Source: Erodium maritimum (lineage: Eukaryota; Streptophyta; Magnoliopsida; Geraniales; Geraniaceae). From it: 64,000 bases of DNA. Under the pieces are notes generated by a model, which was given only the letters and a program-made list of their open reading frames with translations, ran no database searches and had not been told where the DNA came from. The stretch spans positions 45,332,638 through 45,396,637 of the forward strand of contig OY997589.1 of assembly GCA_963921825.1 (NCBI GenBank), in the 5' to 3' direction. Positions 34,101 to 43,539 of the stretch are shown here, in pieces. Position 1 is the stretch's first letter, and each line of letters begins with the position of its first letter. The position numbers and the translations under genes were made by a program.

Positions 34101-34530
34101 TCAGACGTCTCGTAAGCCTTATGTTGTACCAGTAGACATCATTCTAACCCGGGGGAAAGATGATGCTGAACTAGTCGTCGAAGGATGAGTAGACGCTAGT
34201 TTTCCAAGACAAATCCAGATGACTTTAGAAGTCAATCAGGATATGTGTTTACGCTGAATGGCAGAGCTTTAGCTGGGAGAGCGTAAAGCAAGATAACATT
34301 GCCGAATCTACGACAGAGGCCAAGTACATGGATGCTACAGAGGCAGCTAAGGAGGCTATGTGGATTTGGAAATTCATGGCAGGGCTGGGTGTAATTAAAA
34401 ACCCATCCAGCCCGCTGAATCCATCTTGCGACAACACAAGGGCCATTGCGCAAGCTAAAAGCCTAGATCGTATAACATATCCAAACATGTACTGCGGCGT
34501 ATCCACCTCATCAGATAAATACTGAACTGA
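31155..34530 (+). pseudogene. Decayed copia gag-pol of element 1
   Basis: Recognisable parts in order: gag start MANSANINSLSLKTILDRVK (31155), a zinc-knuckle area with CFYCQQPGHW (about 31470), a protease area near 31680-31760, integrase with CHLGRINKKH and DDYSKYGYVYSVRHKS (about 32110-32490), RT with KWIFKVKMDMDGNPLTYKAQ and VDVKTVFINGN (33109-34089), and RNase H with EAKYMDATEAAKEAMWIWKF (about 34310-34375). It is a fossil and encodes no complete polyprotein. The lineage within copia is not assigned. Confidence 0.85.
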
Positions 34531-34676
34531 GGTGAAGTGAAAATAACCGATATTGCAACAGATGATAACATAGCCAACCCTTTGACTAAGGTAGTGTCAC
34601 TGCCTGAACATGTTAGACATGTAAAGTCGATGGGGACATATTGGAGTTTAGATTGGAACTAGGGCAAGTGGGAGAT

Positions 34677-36364
34677 TGTTAGTCTTAGTGCCCGTAGTTC
34701 AATCCTAAATGTTCAAATGTATATATCATCGTTAGCAATAAAATTAAAGCGGCTTTATATTACTTATGTGTTGGAGTAATATATCGATGTGTGCTCTGAT
34801 CTATGCCCACCATGCGAATAGAACCATAGATCGAGATAGATCACACTCGATGGGTCCCTAGTCAACAAAGCTTCACTAGAAGCGACTAGTATGAAAGATG
34901 GCTCTTTATGGCTTACGTTCTGTTAGTCATTGGAATGGGATTCCGGAGTCTGATCATAGATATCATGTGGGACATGATATTGGACGACCCGCCCTGAATA
35001 TGTGCCATAGATTAAGTCATGAACATATTCAGTGTTGTAGCTTGTCATGTATCCTTAGACCAAGGAGTCTTTGTGATCGCTATGTAGTCAACAACTGAGT
35101 TTGACCTGAGCCTAACGTTGTCCGTAACAGGGCTTCCATAACGGCCAGGATTGGCTTGGGGACGGGCTACATGAGTGACACGAAAGACGGCTAAGGGATT
35201 TATCCCTCATACTAAGGTATGGGAAATATATCGGTTCTCGGCCACTTGATCGAGAGTGACTGGAAGAATAGCATGGCCATGCACATGATACTAGGTATCA
35301 TATCTTCAGTCATCTCACATATCAAGGAACGGTGATTGAGAATAATAAGGATGACGGCTCTATGCCTTATCTCAATCAGGATATCGGAGATAAAAGGATA
35401 ATGACATGGATGACGGAAAGGTTAGAATCGACAGGGTCGATTCGTTATGTAGTGTCAGGCAATACTAAAGTCTCGTTAGTTGCCACTTAAATAGGATCAA
35501 GTAAAATGGGATTTTACGTTGATCTATTGACATGCATAAACCTAAGGGTCACACCGGAGGATGAAACTCATTGACACATTTATGGAGAATGGCCAAAAGG
35601 GAGTTGTCTCGGGACATGACCAAAACTGGGTTTTGGGTCATGTGCCCGTAAGTGAATAGGACTTTACGGATCGAGACAAGGCTTGGAGTCTTGGGATTGA
35701 TCGCGTCGGATAATGTTGGACATTTCCGGTATGGAAGGCATGGAGGCGATGAGCGAATCACGGGACCTCGTTGGAAATGGCCACGGGCCATGTTCCAAGA
35801 GGCCCATGAAAGGCCCATGCAACCAAGGCCCATGGAACTAATTAATCAAGTCTTGATTAATTAGTACTAAGTAAGCAAGACAAGGATTAAGGTGTTGGTG
35901 ATTCACCACCTAACCCAATCTTGTCTTGCCATACTTTGTCCTATTTACACCTTACTTGACACCATACTTGTCTCATGCCTTTAGTTGGACAAGTATGAGT
36001 TTTGTTATGTTTAAGTCATCTTTTTTCAACATAACAAACACAAGACAAGAATAGGAAACACATTTTCTCTCCCTCTTCCATGGCCATTTCGGGTTTGGCT
36101 AGTTTCCACCTCCATGTTTGTGTTCTTGAGTCATCAAAGAGAAAAACTACGTGGCTTTGATTCCCATGTGGATGCGTAGGTGTCTTGGAGACTCAAGCCA
36201 ATCATTCGTTAACCGGTGTTCTTGTTTTGGTAAGAACTAGTGCTGAATTTTTCTCTTGTGAATTCATTCTTTGTTAGTTGTTTCATGGTTTTAATCGTCT
36301 CTTGGTTTTCATTGATTTTCCGCTGCGAGTTGGTTCATCTCCAACCCTACCTCGAGACCCAACA
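34677..36364 (+). repeat. 3' LTR of copia element 1
   Basis: Same length and ends as the 5' LTR. It is preceded by the purine-rich AGGGCAAGTGGGAGAT that serves as polypurine tract in this family. Confidence 0.93.
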
Positions 36365-36369
36365 GCTTG

Positions 36370-36645
36370 TGGGCCTTGACTTTCTATTTTTGCAAACATT
36401 TGATATTTCATTCACACCTGCTCCATCTGAACTCCGATCGACCTCGTTCTTACGTCAATAATTTTATTTTTTCAAGGGCTACAAAACAAGACCAGTCATG
36501 AATATATTTTGAAAACTTGAAAAATATCGACTAAAAAATAGGTTTTGCGCAATTATTGAAGAACGCTAAAAATATAAGAACGATGCACAAATAAGGTAAA
36601 AATACAGGGAAGATGGTCAAATTAACTAGGACACATTTATTCTTA
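36370..36645. other. Short spacer between copia 1 and Harbinger 2
   Basis: AT-rich, with nothing recognised. Its first bases continue the sequence interrupted by copia element 1. Confidence 0.4.
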
Positions 36646-36972
36646 GCAGTCTCAATATGTGTTGAGACTCATATGGTGACTATGAAAAATTGTGATGCGA
36701 GCCCCTTAAATTGGGATGTGTTCCACAATATGAGACTAATGTATAGGACTCATGAGTTGCAGGGATGTTGACTAGACATCGAATTTATATTTTGCTGAAT
36801 TTATTAAGTTCCGATTTAAAACAGTAGAACTGAAATAAAATTGACACAATTAATTAATAAAATAATAGATTTACTAAAATACAAATTAATTAATAAAAAA
36901 TAAATTAACTAAAATGAAATTAAACTTGAAATTTTATTATCATAGAATAATACATAACTAAAAGTAATTAAC

Positions 36973-38339
36973 AAGACAACTGGTGCATAGAGAAAGCATC
37001 ACACTCGTCGTCTAATCGGTAAGTCGCTCCAAAAAAATCATATATGTTCTCAACAAAGTCCTCTTGGAGTTTCCGCTAGGTCAGATCATTTGTGACACTT
37101 GGTCAAGCGGCCTATCGTTGTTGGTAGGTTAAGGGTCCTCTTTGGTGCCATCATTCAGGTGGTGTTCAATCTGGTATATCCGGAGGTGTGTCGTAATACA
37201 AGTCGCCATCTCATGCTTTGTATCGGTCGCATTTATCCTCTACAATCATGTTGTGTAGAATGATACAAGTGTGCATGATATCGGCCCAATTCGTCCTCCT
37301 CCAAACTCGAGCGGGCCGAGAAATTATGTGTCATTATGCTTGGAGGATTCCGAAACACCGTTCAATATCTTTCCAACAACCTTCTTGAACTTTAGCAAAC
37401 AATTTGTGTTTTCGAGTGTGGGGATGGTGAATCGACTTCAGAAACCGGTTCCATGATGGGTAAATACCGTCAACCAAATAATAAGGTCGACCGTACCGAT
37501 GCCCGTTGATCTCATACTCCACGACAAAGTCACAACCATGAAAAGCGTCCTTGAATAAGTGGCCGGCGTTGAGGACGTTGATGCCATTCTTTGATCTAGA
37601 CATCCCGAAAAACGAATGTCAAATCTACGAATCACGGGACGCTACAACTTCCAGCATAACGATTGGATCTCCGAGGTGATGTGTCCCCATGGATGAGCTC
37701 CTTGTAATGCGGTTGGAAAATTCTTCCATCCCAATGCATGCTTTCAAGACTCCCAATCATGCCGAGGAACCCTCGGTTGTACCTTGATTCGAGTAATCGG
37801 GTCAAGGCCTCCGCTGTTGGTTTACGCTCGTATTCTTCCATGAAAACCTCAACAACGGCCTTAAGTAACCGTTTTACACATTCAAGTATGATACTTACTT
37901 CAATACACAAGGATTCTTCCAATGAATCGGCCGAGCACCCATACGCTAGCATTCGTAACGCGGCGCTGCATTTCTGGTGCATTGATAATCCCGTGTCCTG
38001 CACTGTCCACTTCTGAATGAAGTAATCATCATGCTCCACTACCTTTTCCATCACCCGTTGAAAGAGTGGTTGGGACATACGGAATTGACGCCTAAACATA
38101 TCGGTCCCATATGTTGGGTTCTCGACGAAATAATCCTGCATCATTCGGTTGTGGGCTTCGACACGAGCTCTATCAATCTTTCGTCGGGAAGGTTCATCAT
38201 GTTCGATCCTTTGTCTCAGTGCATTGCTCTTTGGCATTGCTCTCTCTATCGTTATGAATGTCTTTCGCCCAATTTGTTGCTGCATTTCACGAAGGTTGGC
38301 TTCCAACTCCTCCCTCATTTGAGACTCGTCGACGGACAT
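36973..38339 (-). pseudogene. PIF/Harbinger (Pong-like) DDE transposase
   Basis: Frame 1 (38339-37632) opens MSVDESQMREEL and contains FRRQFRMSQPLFQRVMEKV, a family hallmark, then QKCSAALRMLAYGCSADSLE, CVKRLLKAVVEVF and RGFLGMIGSLESMHW around the first catalytic acidic position (the usual GSIDCMHW reads GSLESMHW). Frame 2 (37603-37334) has MSRSKNGINVLNAGHLF, GRPYYLVDGIYPSW with the second Asp, and ERCFGILQA with the closing Glu. Sequence beyond it still encodes HNMIVEDKCDRYKA, the usual C-terminus. The exchange at the catalytic Asp and several frameshifts mean it is dead. Confidence 0.85.
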
Positions 38340-38492
38340 TTTTGATCGAAATATGTGTGAGAAATTTAGGATTTTGAGAGGGAAAGTGGAGAAAAATATT
38401 GATGGTTTGATGAATGGGGTAAGTGGTATTTATAGGTGGGATTTTTTTGTTGAGTTTTTTGTATTTAATTTAATTAAAAAATAGCCGTTATC

Positions 38493-38513
38493 GGACCGTT
38501 GCCCCAATGGTCC
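38493..38513. promoter_or_regulatory. Conserved hairpin upstream of promoter, Harbinger 2
   Basis: GGACCGTT...AATGGTCC with the same central TTGCCCC as element 3. It stands about 56 bases before the minus-strand TATA box. Confidence 0.65.
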
Positions 38514-38690
38514 AAAGTTATTTCCTCCCATGCCATGTGTCGACGTCTGGTTGGTCCGTATACGATTTACGATTCGCACATCATCGGCTCACAATTGTGC
38601 CGCGGCTCGATCCACGAATCGCAAGCGAATTAGTGACGCCTACCACAAAGTGCGGATCTCTATTCATTAAGTCGTGATTCGCAAATGACG

Positions 38691-39040
38691 AGTTGGAGTG
38701 CCAGTCGAATGCTGTACATGCTTTTTGAAAAGTAAAGTCATTTTCATTTCCAAATAAATTGGCCAACCAACTTCTCACAAGTTGCACTACCACTGACTGG
38801 CTGGAATTGGACAGGATTTACGTGTCTGATTTATTTTTCCGTGTTTCGTATTCAATGGCTCTTCTTTCCATTTTTCCTTGTGGAAATTAAAGCTCCATTA
38901 ACATACATGATGGATGTGTGATCACTTGATGACGATATTGTGTATCATAAATTGTTCGTGGCCTGAAAATCTGTTTGTATAATAGACAGAAACAACAAAC
39001 CCACTTTGTACAAACTAAACGAAGGTTCATGTGTTACCGT
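38691..39040. other. Unassigned spacer
   Basis: AT-rich DNA without a recognised gene. It may be genuine host intergenic sequence, as no repeat signature is visible. Confidence 0.35.
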
Positions 39041-39683
39041 ATATTTTTTTGAGCGGGTAACGAAAATAATATATTAATAAAAGTAAATGTCTAGAGGTAC
39101 AATCCCAAGATGAGTCACACAAGAGAGTCAACTAACAAACAAAATAACAGATTTATACATCGTGAGACAACTACTAAATTGAAAATTAGTTTTTTACCGA
39201 AATGTTTCAAGAGTGTCGACAGGAGAATGTTGCAATAGCGGGAGAGACAACTAACAAACAAAATAACAGATCTATACATCGTGAGACAACTACTAAATTG
39301 AAAATTACTTTTTTACCGAAATGTTTCAAGAGTGTCGACAGGAGAATGTTGCAATAGCGGCCGAGGCAACCGGTACAACGGCTGAAGACTGTGGGGTAGG
39401 GACGAGTAAACCCTATGATCCGATCAGGCATAAAACGACTCTGGGTTGTGCTCCAGTAGAATACTGGAACCCACTAGTGGTGGCCTGGGAGCACGAAATC
39501 CTCATTGATTGAATCGAGGGTGCGTTCCGCCCCTCGCCGTTTGAGGTGTCCCTCCATTAGACTCTGCATGCCCCTCTGAGTCATTGCTCAAGATTAGCGT
39601 CGAACCATTGAACGTCCAAACACTACCAGCAGACAGGTACCACTATCACTGACTGAGGAACAAGTCCTTACGGTACATATCCC
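39041..39683 (-). mobile_element. Probable LINE-like remnant, minus strand, left of solo LTR
   Basis: A T run (39045-39051) followed by AATAATATATTAATAAAAG resembles a reversed LINE 3' end. No RT or endonuclease motif was recognised, so the call is tentative. A 119-base unit is duplicated in tandem here. The sequence continues after the solo LTR at 41371. Confidence 0.35.
39131..39360. repeat. Two-copy tandem duplication, 119-bp period
   Basis: ACTAACAAACAAAATAACAG begins at 39131 and again at 39250. The two copies differ at only a few positions, so the duplication is recent. Confidence 0.85.
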
Positions 39684-41370
39684 TGTTAGTCTTAATGCCC
39701 GTAGTTCAATCCTAAATGTTCAAATGTATATATCACCATTAGAAATAAAATTAAAGCGGCTTTATATTACTTATGTGTTGGAGTAATATATCGTTGAGTG
39801 CTCTGATCTATCCCCACAATGCGAATAGAACCATAGATCGAGATAGATCACACTCGATGGGTCCCTACTCAAAAAAGCTTCACTAGAAGCGACTAGTATG
39901 AAAGATGGCTCTTTATGGCTTACGTTCTGTTAGTCATTGGAATGGGATTCCGGAGTCTGATCATAGATATCATGTGGGACATGATATTGGACGACCCACC
40001 CTCAACATGTGCCATAGATTAAGTCATGAACATATTCAGTGTCGTAGCTTGTCATGTATCCTTAGACCAAGGAGTCTTTGTGATCGCTATGTACTCAACA
40101 ACTGAGTTTGACTTGAGCCGAACGTTGTCCGTAACAGGACTTCCATAACGGCCATGATTGGCTTGGGGACGAACTACATGAGTGACACGAAAGACGGCTA
40201 AGGGATTTATCCCTCATACCGAGGTATAGGAAAGATATCGGTTCTTGGCCGCTTGATAGAGAGTGACTGAAAGAATAGCATTGCCATGCACATGATACTG
40301 GGTATCATATATTCAGTCATCTCACATATCAAGGAACAGTGATTGAGAATAATAAGGATGACGACTCTATGCCTTATCTCAATCAGGATATCAGAGATAA
40401 AAGGATAGTGGCATAGACGACGGAAAGGTTAGAATCGACATGGTCGATTCGTTATGTAGTGTCAGGCAATACTAAAGTCTCGTTAGTTGCCACTTATATA
40501 GGATCAAGTAAAATTGGATTTTACGTTGACCTATTGACATGCATAAACCTAAGGGTCACAACGGAGGGTGAAACTCATTGACACATTTATGGAGAATGAC
40601 CAAAAGGGAGTTGTCTCGGGACATGACCAAAACTGGGTTTTGGGTCATGTGCCCGTAAGTGAATAGGACTTCATGGATCGAGACAAGGCTTGGAGTCTTG
40701 GGATTGATCGCGTCGGATGATGTTGGACATTTCTGGTATGAAAGGCTTGGAGGCGATGAGCGAAACACGGGACCTCGTTGGAAATGGCCACATGCCATGT
40801 TCCAAGAGGCCCATGAAAGGCCCATGCAACCAAGGCCCATGGAACTAATTAATCAAGTCTTGATTAATTACTACTAAGTAAGCATTACAAGGATTAAGGT
40901 GTTGGTGATTCACCACCTAACCCCATCTTGTTAGCCATACTTTGTCCTATTTACACCTTACTTGTCACCATGCTTGTCCCATGCCTTTAGTTGGACAAGT
41001 ATGAGGTTTGTTATGTTTAAGACATCTTTTTTCAACATAACAAACACAAGACAAGAATAGTTAACAAAACTTCTCCCTCCTCTCCTTTGGAATTTCGGCC
41101 AAGGCAAGCTCCCACCTCCATTTTTGTGTTCTTGAGTCCTCAAAGAGAAGAAATATGTGGCTTTGATTCCCATGTGGATACGTAGGTGTCTTGGAGACTC
41201 AATCCAATCATTTGTTACCCGGTGTTCTTGTTTTGGTAACATATAGTGTTGGATTTTTCTTTTGTGAATCCATTCTTTGTTAGTTGTTTCATGGTTTTAT
41301 TCGTCCCTTGGTTTTCATTGATTTTCCGCTGCGAGTTGGTTCATCTCCAACCCTAACTCGAGACCCAACA
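39684..41370 (+). mobile_element. Copia element 2: solo LTR with ATCCC duplication
   Basis: A complete LTR of the young copia family (TGTTAGTCTTAATGCC to GACCCAACA, 1687 bp) flanked by ATCCC at 39679-39683 and 41371-41375. No internal region is present, so it arose by recombination between two LTRs of one insertion. Confidence 0.92.
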
Positions 41371-42062
41371 ATCCCCTCTATAGGAAGGCGAACAACATGG
41401 GTGGATCGAAGCACCGGAAAACTACTATCGCTGCTTCCACTCTGTCCTCTGCCACTGTTATCGTCGTCACCCTGCCCACCCAAGATCACCCCAGTGTCGC
41501 CACGGCCAACGACATCCTCATGTTCTGCACCGCCCATCACCATCGATGGCCGATCACCCGAACAACTCATCACCTCATCAGCCGCCGAACCTTGAGCCAC
41601 CCTTGCCCCCTTGTATCGTCTCCATCACCACCAAAGATTATGGCCCCTTGTCCCCGGGTCTCCAACCCTTCGACGCTGATCAAAAGCTGACAAGGCCACA
41701 TAAATGATATATTTATAAATAATTACAATGTGGCCATTTTAATAAATGAAACAAATCCATCACTTGACTTTAATTTACTCATAGCCAAAATCTACTCCTT
41801 TTATTTCATCTTATGCTAAGATCTAATCTTTGTAGGTTGTTCAGTAACATCAAGATTGTGAACTAGTCCCAAGGTAGAGAAAACTGTCTCAGTTTGCCAT
41901 TCTCATTCTTCATCTCTTCACATGGTAATATATAATCTCGTAGGTTTTCTGGTAACACCACAAATGCATACAAGTGAATCTAGAGTATTAGATTAATTTT
42001 TTAGCATATTATGTTGGAAACTAATCAGAATGTAAAGTTGATCTTCGTAGTTGGAATCCAGT
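41371..42062. other. Unassigned spacer, continuation of the interrupted remnant
   Basis: From 41376 to about 41690 the sequence is CCACC-rich and open on both strands for about 100 codons without a recognisable domain. From 41700 it is AT-rich, with nothing recognised. The poly-T end of LINE B follows. Confidence 0.35.
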
Positions 42063-42190
42063 GTTTTTTTTAAACAACAATATTATTGAGTAGGCTCCAA
42101 TCAACAAGAAGTAGAGAGGGAAAGAGTAGAGACTCTCATGTTACAAAGAAAAACAAGTTACAAACATCACAAAACATAAACACCAACAAT

Positions 42191-42290
42191 CTAAAGCCAA
42201 AGCCAGTAACCCAAGAGCCCAAAACACAAACCCCAATAATCTAAAGCCAAAGCCAGTAACCCAAGAGCCCGAAACGCAAACCCCTACCAT
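42191..42290. repeat. 50-bp tandem duplication in LINE B 3' region
   Basis: CTAAAGCCAAAGCCAGTAAC starts at 42191 and again at 42241. Copies differ at three or four positions. Confidence 0.85.
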
Positions 42291-42440
42291 ATGCAGCCAA
42301 AATCAGAACCACCCAACCAAATTTTACAACAAACACCACTACACCAACCCAACAACAATAAGGAAGCTGAACCCCTAAAAAGACCATGCCCTAACCCAAG
42401 AACCTATCGGACAAGGAAAGAACCCCAGAGAAGAAGAAAA

Positions 42441-42640
42441 CACAAGGTACAAACGGTACCTTGTGCTGCACGACTCCAAAAAACCCAACCCCAGAACCCC
42501 GGAACAACCCCCTACCCAAACGCCAAGAGTTCCTAGGCCTAAACCCCACCCCAGACTCAAAAATAAGGTACAAACGGTACCTTAGGCCCCAAGTAACAAC
42601 AAAACCACCATACACTCATAGTACAAACGGTACTAAGTAT
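42441..42640 (-). repeat. Series of constant-loop hairpins in LINE B 3' region
   Basis: Three inverted repeats share the core GTAC-AAACG-GTAC: CACAAGGTAC/GTACCTTGTG at 42441-42465, TAAGGTAC/GTACCTTA at 42564-42584, and TAGTAC/GTACTA at 42619-42635. A weaker relative lies near 42669. Loop bases are identical, while stem bases outside the core change in a compensated way. Confidence 0.8.
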
Positions 42641-42785
42641 GAAGACCTAAACCCAACGAACCAAACCTAGGTAAAGACGGTATCATTGGCCACAAGCCAA
42701 CTCCAACCTTAGGCTACCTAAACCCAAAACCCCCAATAACCCCAGCCCCAAGGACCAAAACCAGCCCAGCCATAATCAGCAGCAA

Positions 42786-43505
42786 TTAGTGCACCTGCAC
42801 AAGCCTCCTCCTCTTCTTTCTTTGGCAAGTAAAAGGAGTAGTGGACCAGTTGAGGAAAGTGAATGCTGAGAACTTCTTGAAAATAACATACTCCAGAGTG
42901 TAGGAAGAGCTTTGGATTATATGAAGCACTTCAGAAGCCGAGAGGAGTTGTTGGTGAAAAACTTTCTTGTTCATGCATAACCAAATTTTCCCAATAGTAA
43001 TGTAAGGGATACGTGTCCATTGCTTGGATGATCCTATCCAACCTAATGAATTCCAGGAGAGCAGTAAGGATTCTCTGGTTCCAGGCATTGCCCAAGTTAA
43101 TCCCTACCAATGAAGCACCAGAGACTAGACTTATGGAGAGAAATTGCGCAGAAGAAGGAGATGATTCTGGTCCTCAAGAACCTCCTAACAGAAAAGGCAT
43201 AGCATCTCTGCAATGGAAGTTCTAACACCTCTAGATTCAAGAAATTCTTTGGTAGGTACAACATGATTACAAGTGAGCCAAATAAATGTAGAAATTTTAG
43301 GAGGAAGTGATCCATTCCAAATAGATAATTTCCAAATAGGAGCAGCCAAATTCTGATTTCGCTGGAGAAGATTATACATTGCAGACATTGAGAAGCCCTT
43401 CTCCAAAGCTCTAATGCTTGGCCTATCTTCTCCCCTAGCTGAAGGAGAAGTAGACACTAACAAGTTCCCCAGTCTATGGAATTCACCTTTCTCCCATCTT
43501 CTCAA
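42786..43505 (-). pseudogene. LINE B zf-RVT and C-terminal region
   Basis: The minus strand encodes WKLSIWNGSLPPKISTFIWL and GVRTSIAEMLCLFC, the zf-RVT domain with its Cys pair. IGKIWLCMNKKVFHQ and an arginine- and lysine-rich end (CQRKKRRRLVQVH) close the ORF at 42786. At least one frameshift lies between the two parts. Confidence 0.8.
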
Positions 43506-43539
43506 TCTCCTCCTAAAGTGAAGAACCCAATCATCATTG

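Larger units (their letters stand above)
27913..36364 (+). mobile_element. Ty1/copia element 1, both LTRs present, broken coding region
   Basis: An 8452-bp element with equal 1688-bp LTRs (27913-29600 and 34677-36364), both TG...CA, and an exact GCTTG duplication at 27908-27912 and 36365-36369. It has a primer site for initiator tRNA-Met after the 5' LTR and a purine tract before the 3' LTR. Domain order is gag, protease, integrase, RT, RNase H, which is Ty1/copia. The coding part is broken, on the order of ten or more breaks. The LTRs differ at about 24 positions by hand count (1.4%). At the commonly used plant rate of 1.3e-8 per site per year that is roughly half a million years. Confidence 0.93.
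36646..38690 (-). mobile_element. PIF/Harbinger element 2, transposase copy
   Basis: It carries the same 5' features as elements 1 and 3, read on the minus strand: GATTCGC-rich subterminal region (38570-38690), hairpin at 38493-38513, TATA box CACCTATAAATACC at 38425-38440. The first exon position is taken by a transposase. The 3' tail also matches (GCAACTCATGAGTCCTATAC against CTACAACTCATGAGTCCCAT). A TTA precedes the left end at 36643-36645. The right end is approximate, so the target duplication is not proven. Confidence 0.72.

Noticed and set aside
35549-35833. 94-codon antisense frame with an overlapping 70-codon sense frame, repeated in each LTR
   Set aside because: Both strands are open over the same copied LTR segment, which is expected from composition and shared ancestry and does not indicate genes.
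41289-41600. 103-codon frames on both strands beside the solo LTR
   Set aside because: The frames run into or out of the LTR end, are of biased CCACC composition and show no conserved domain.
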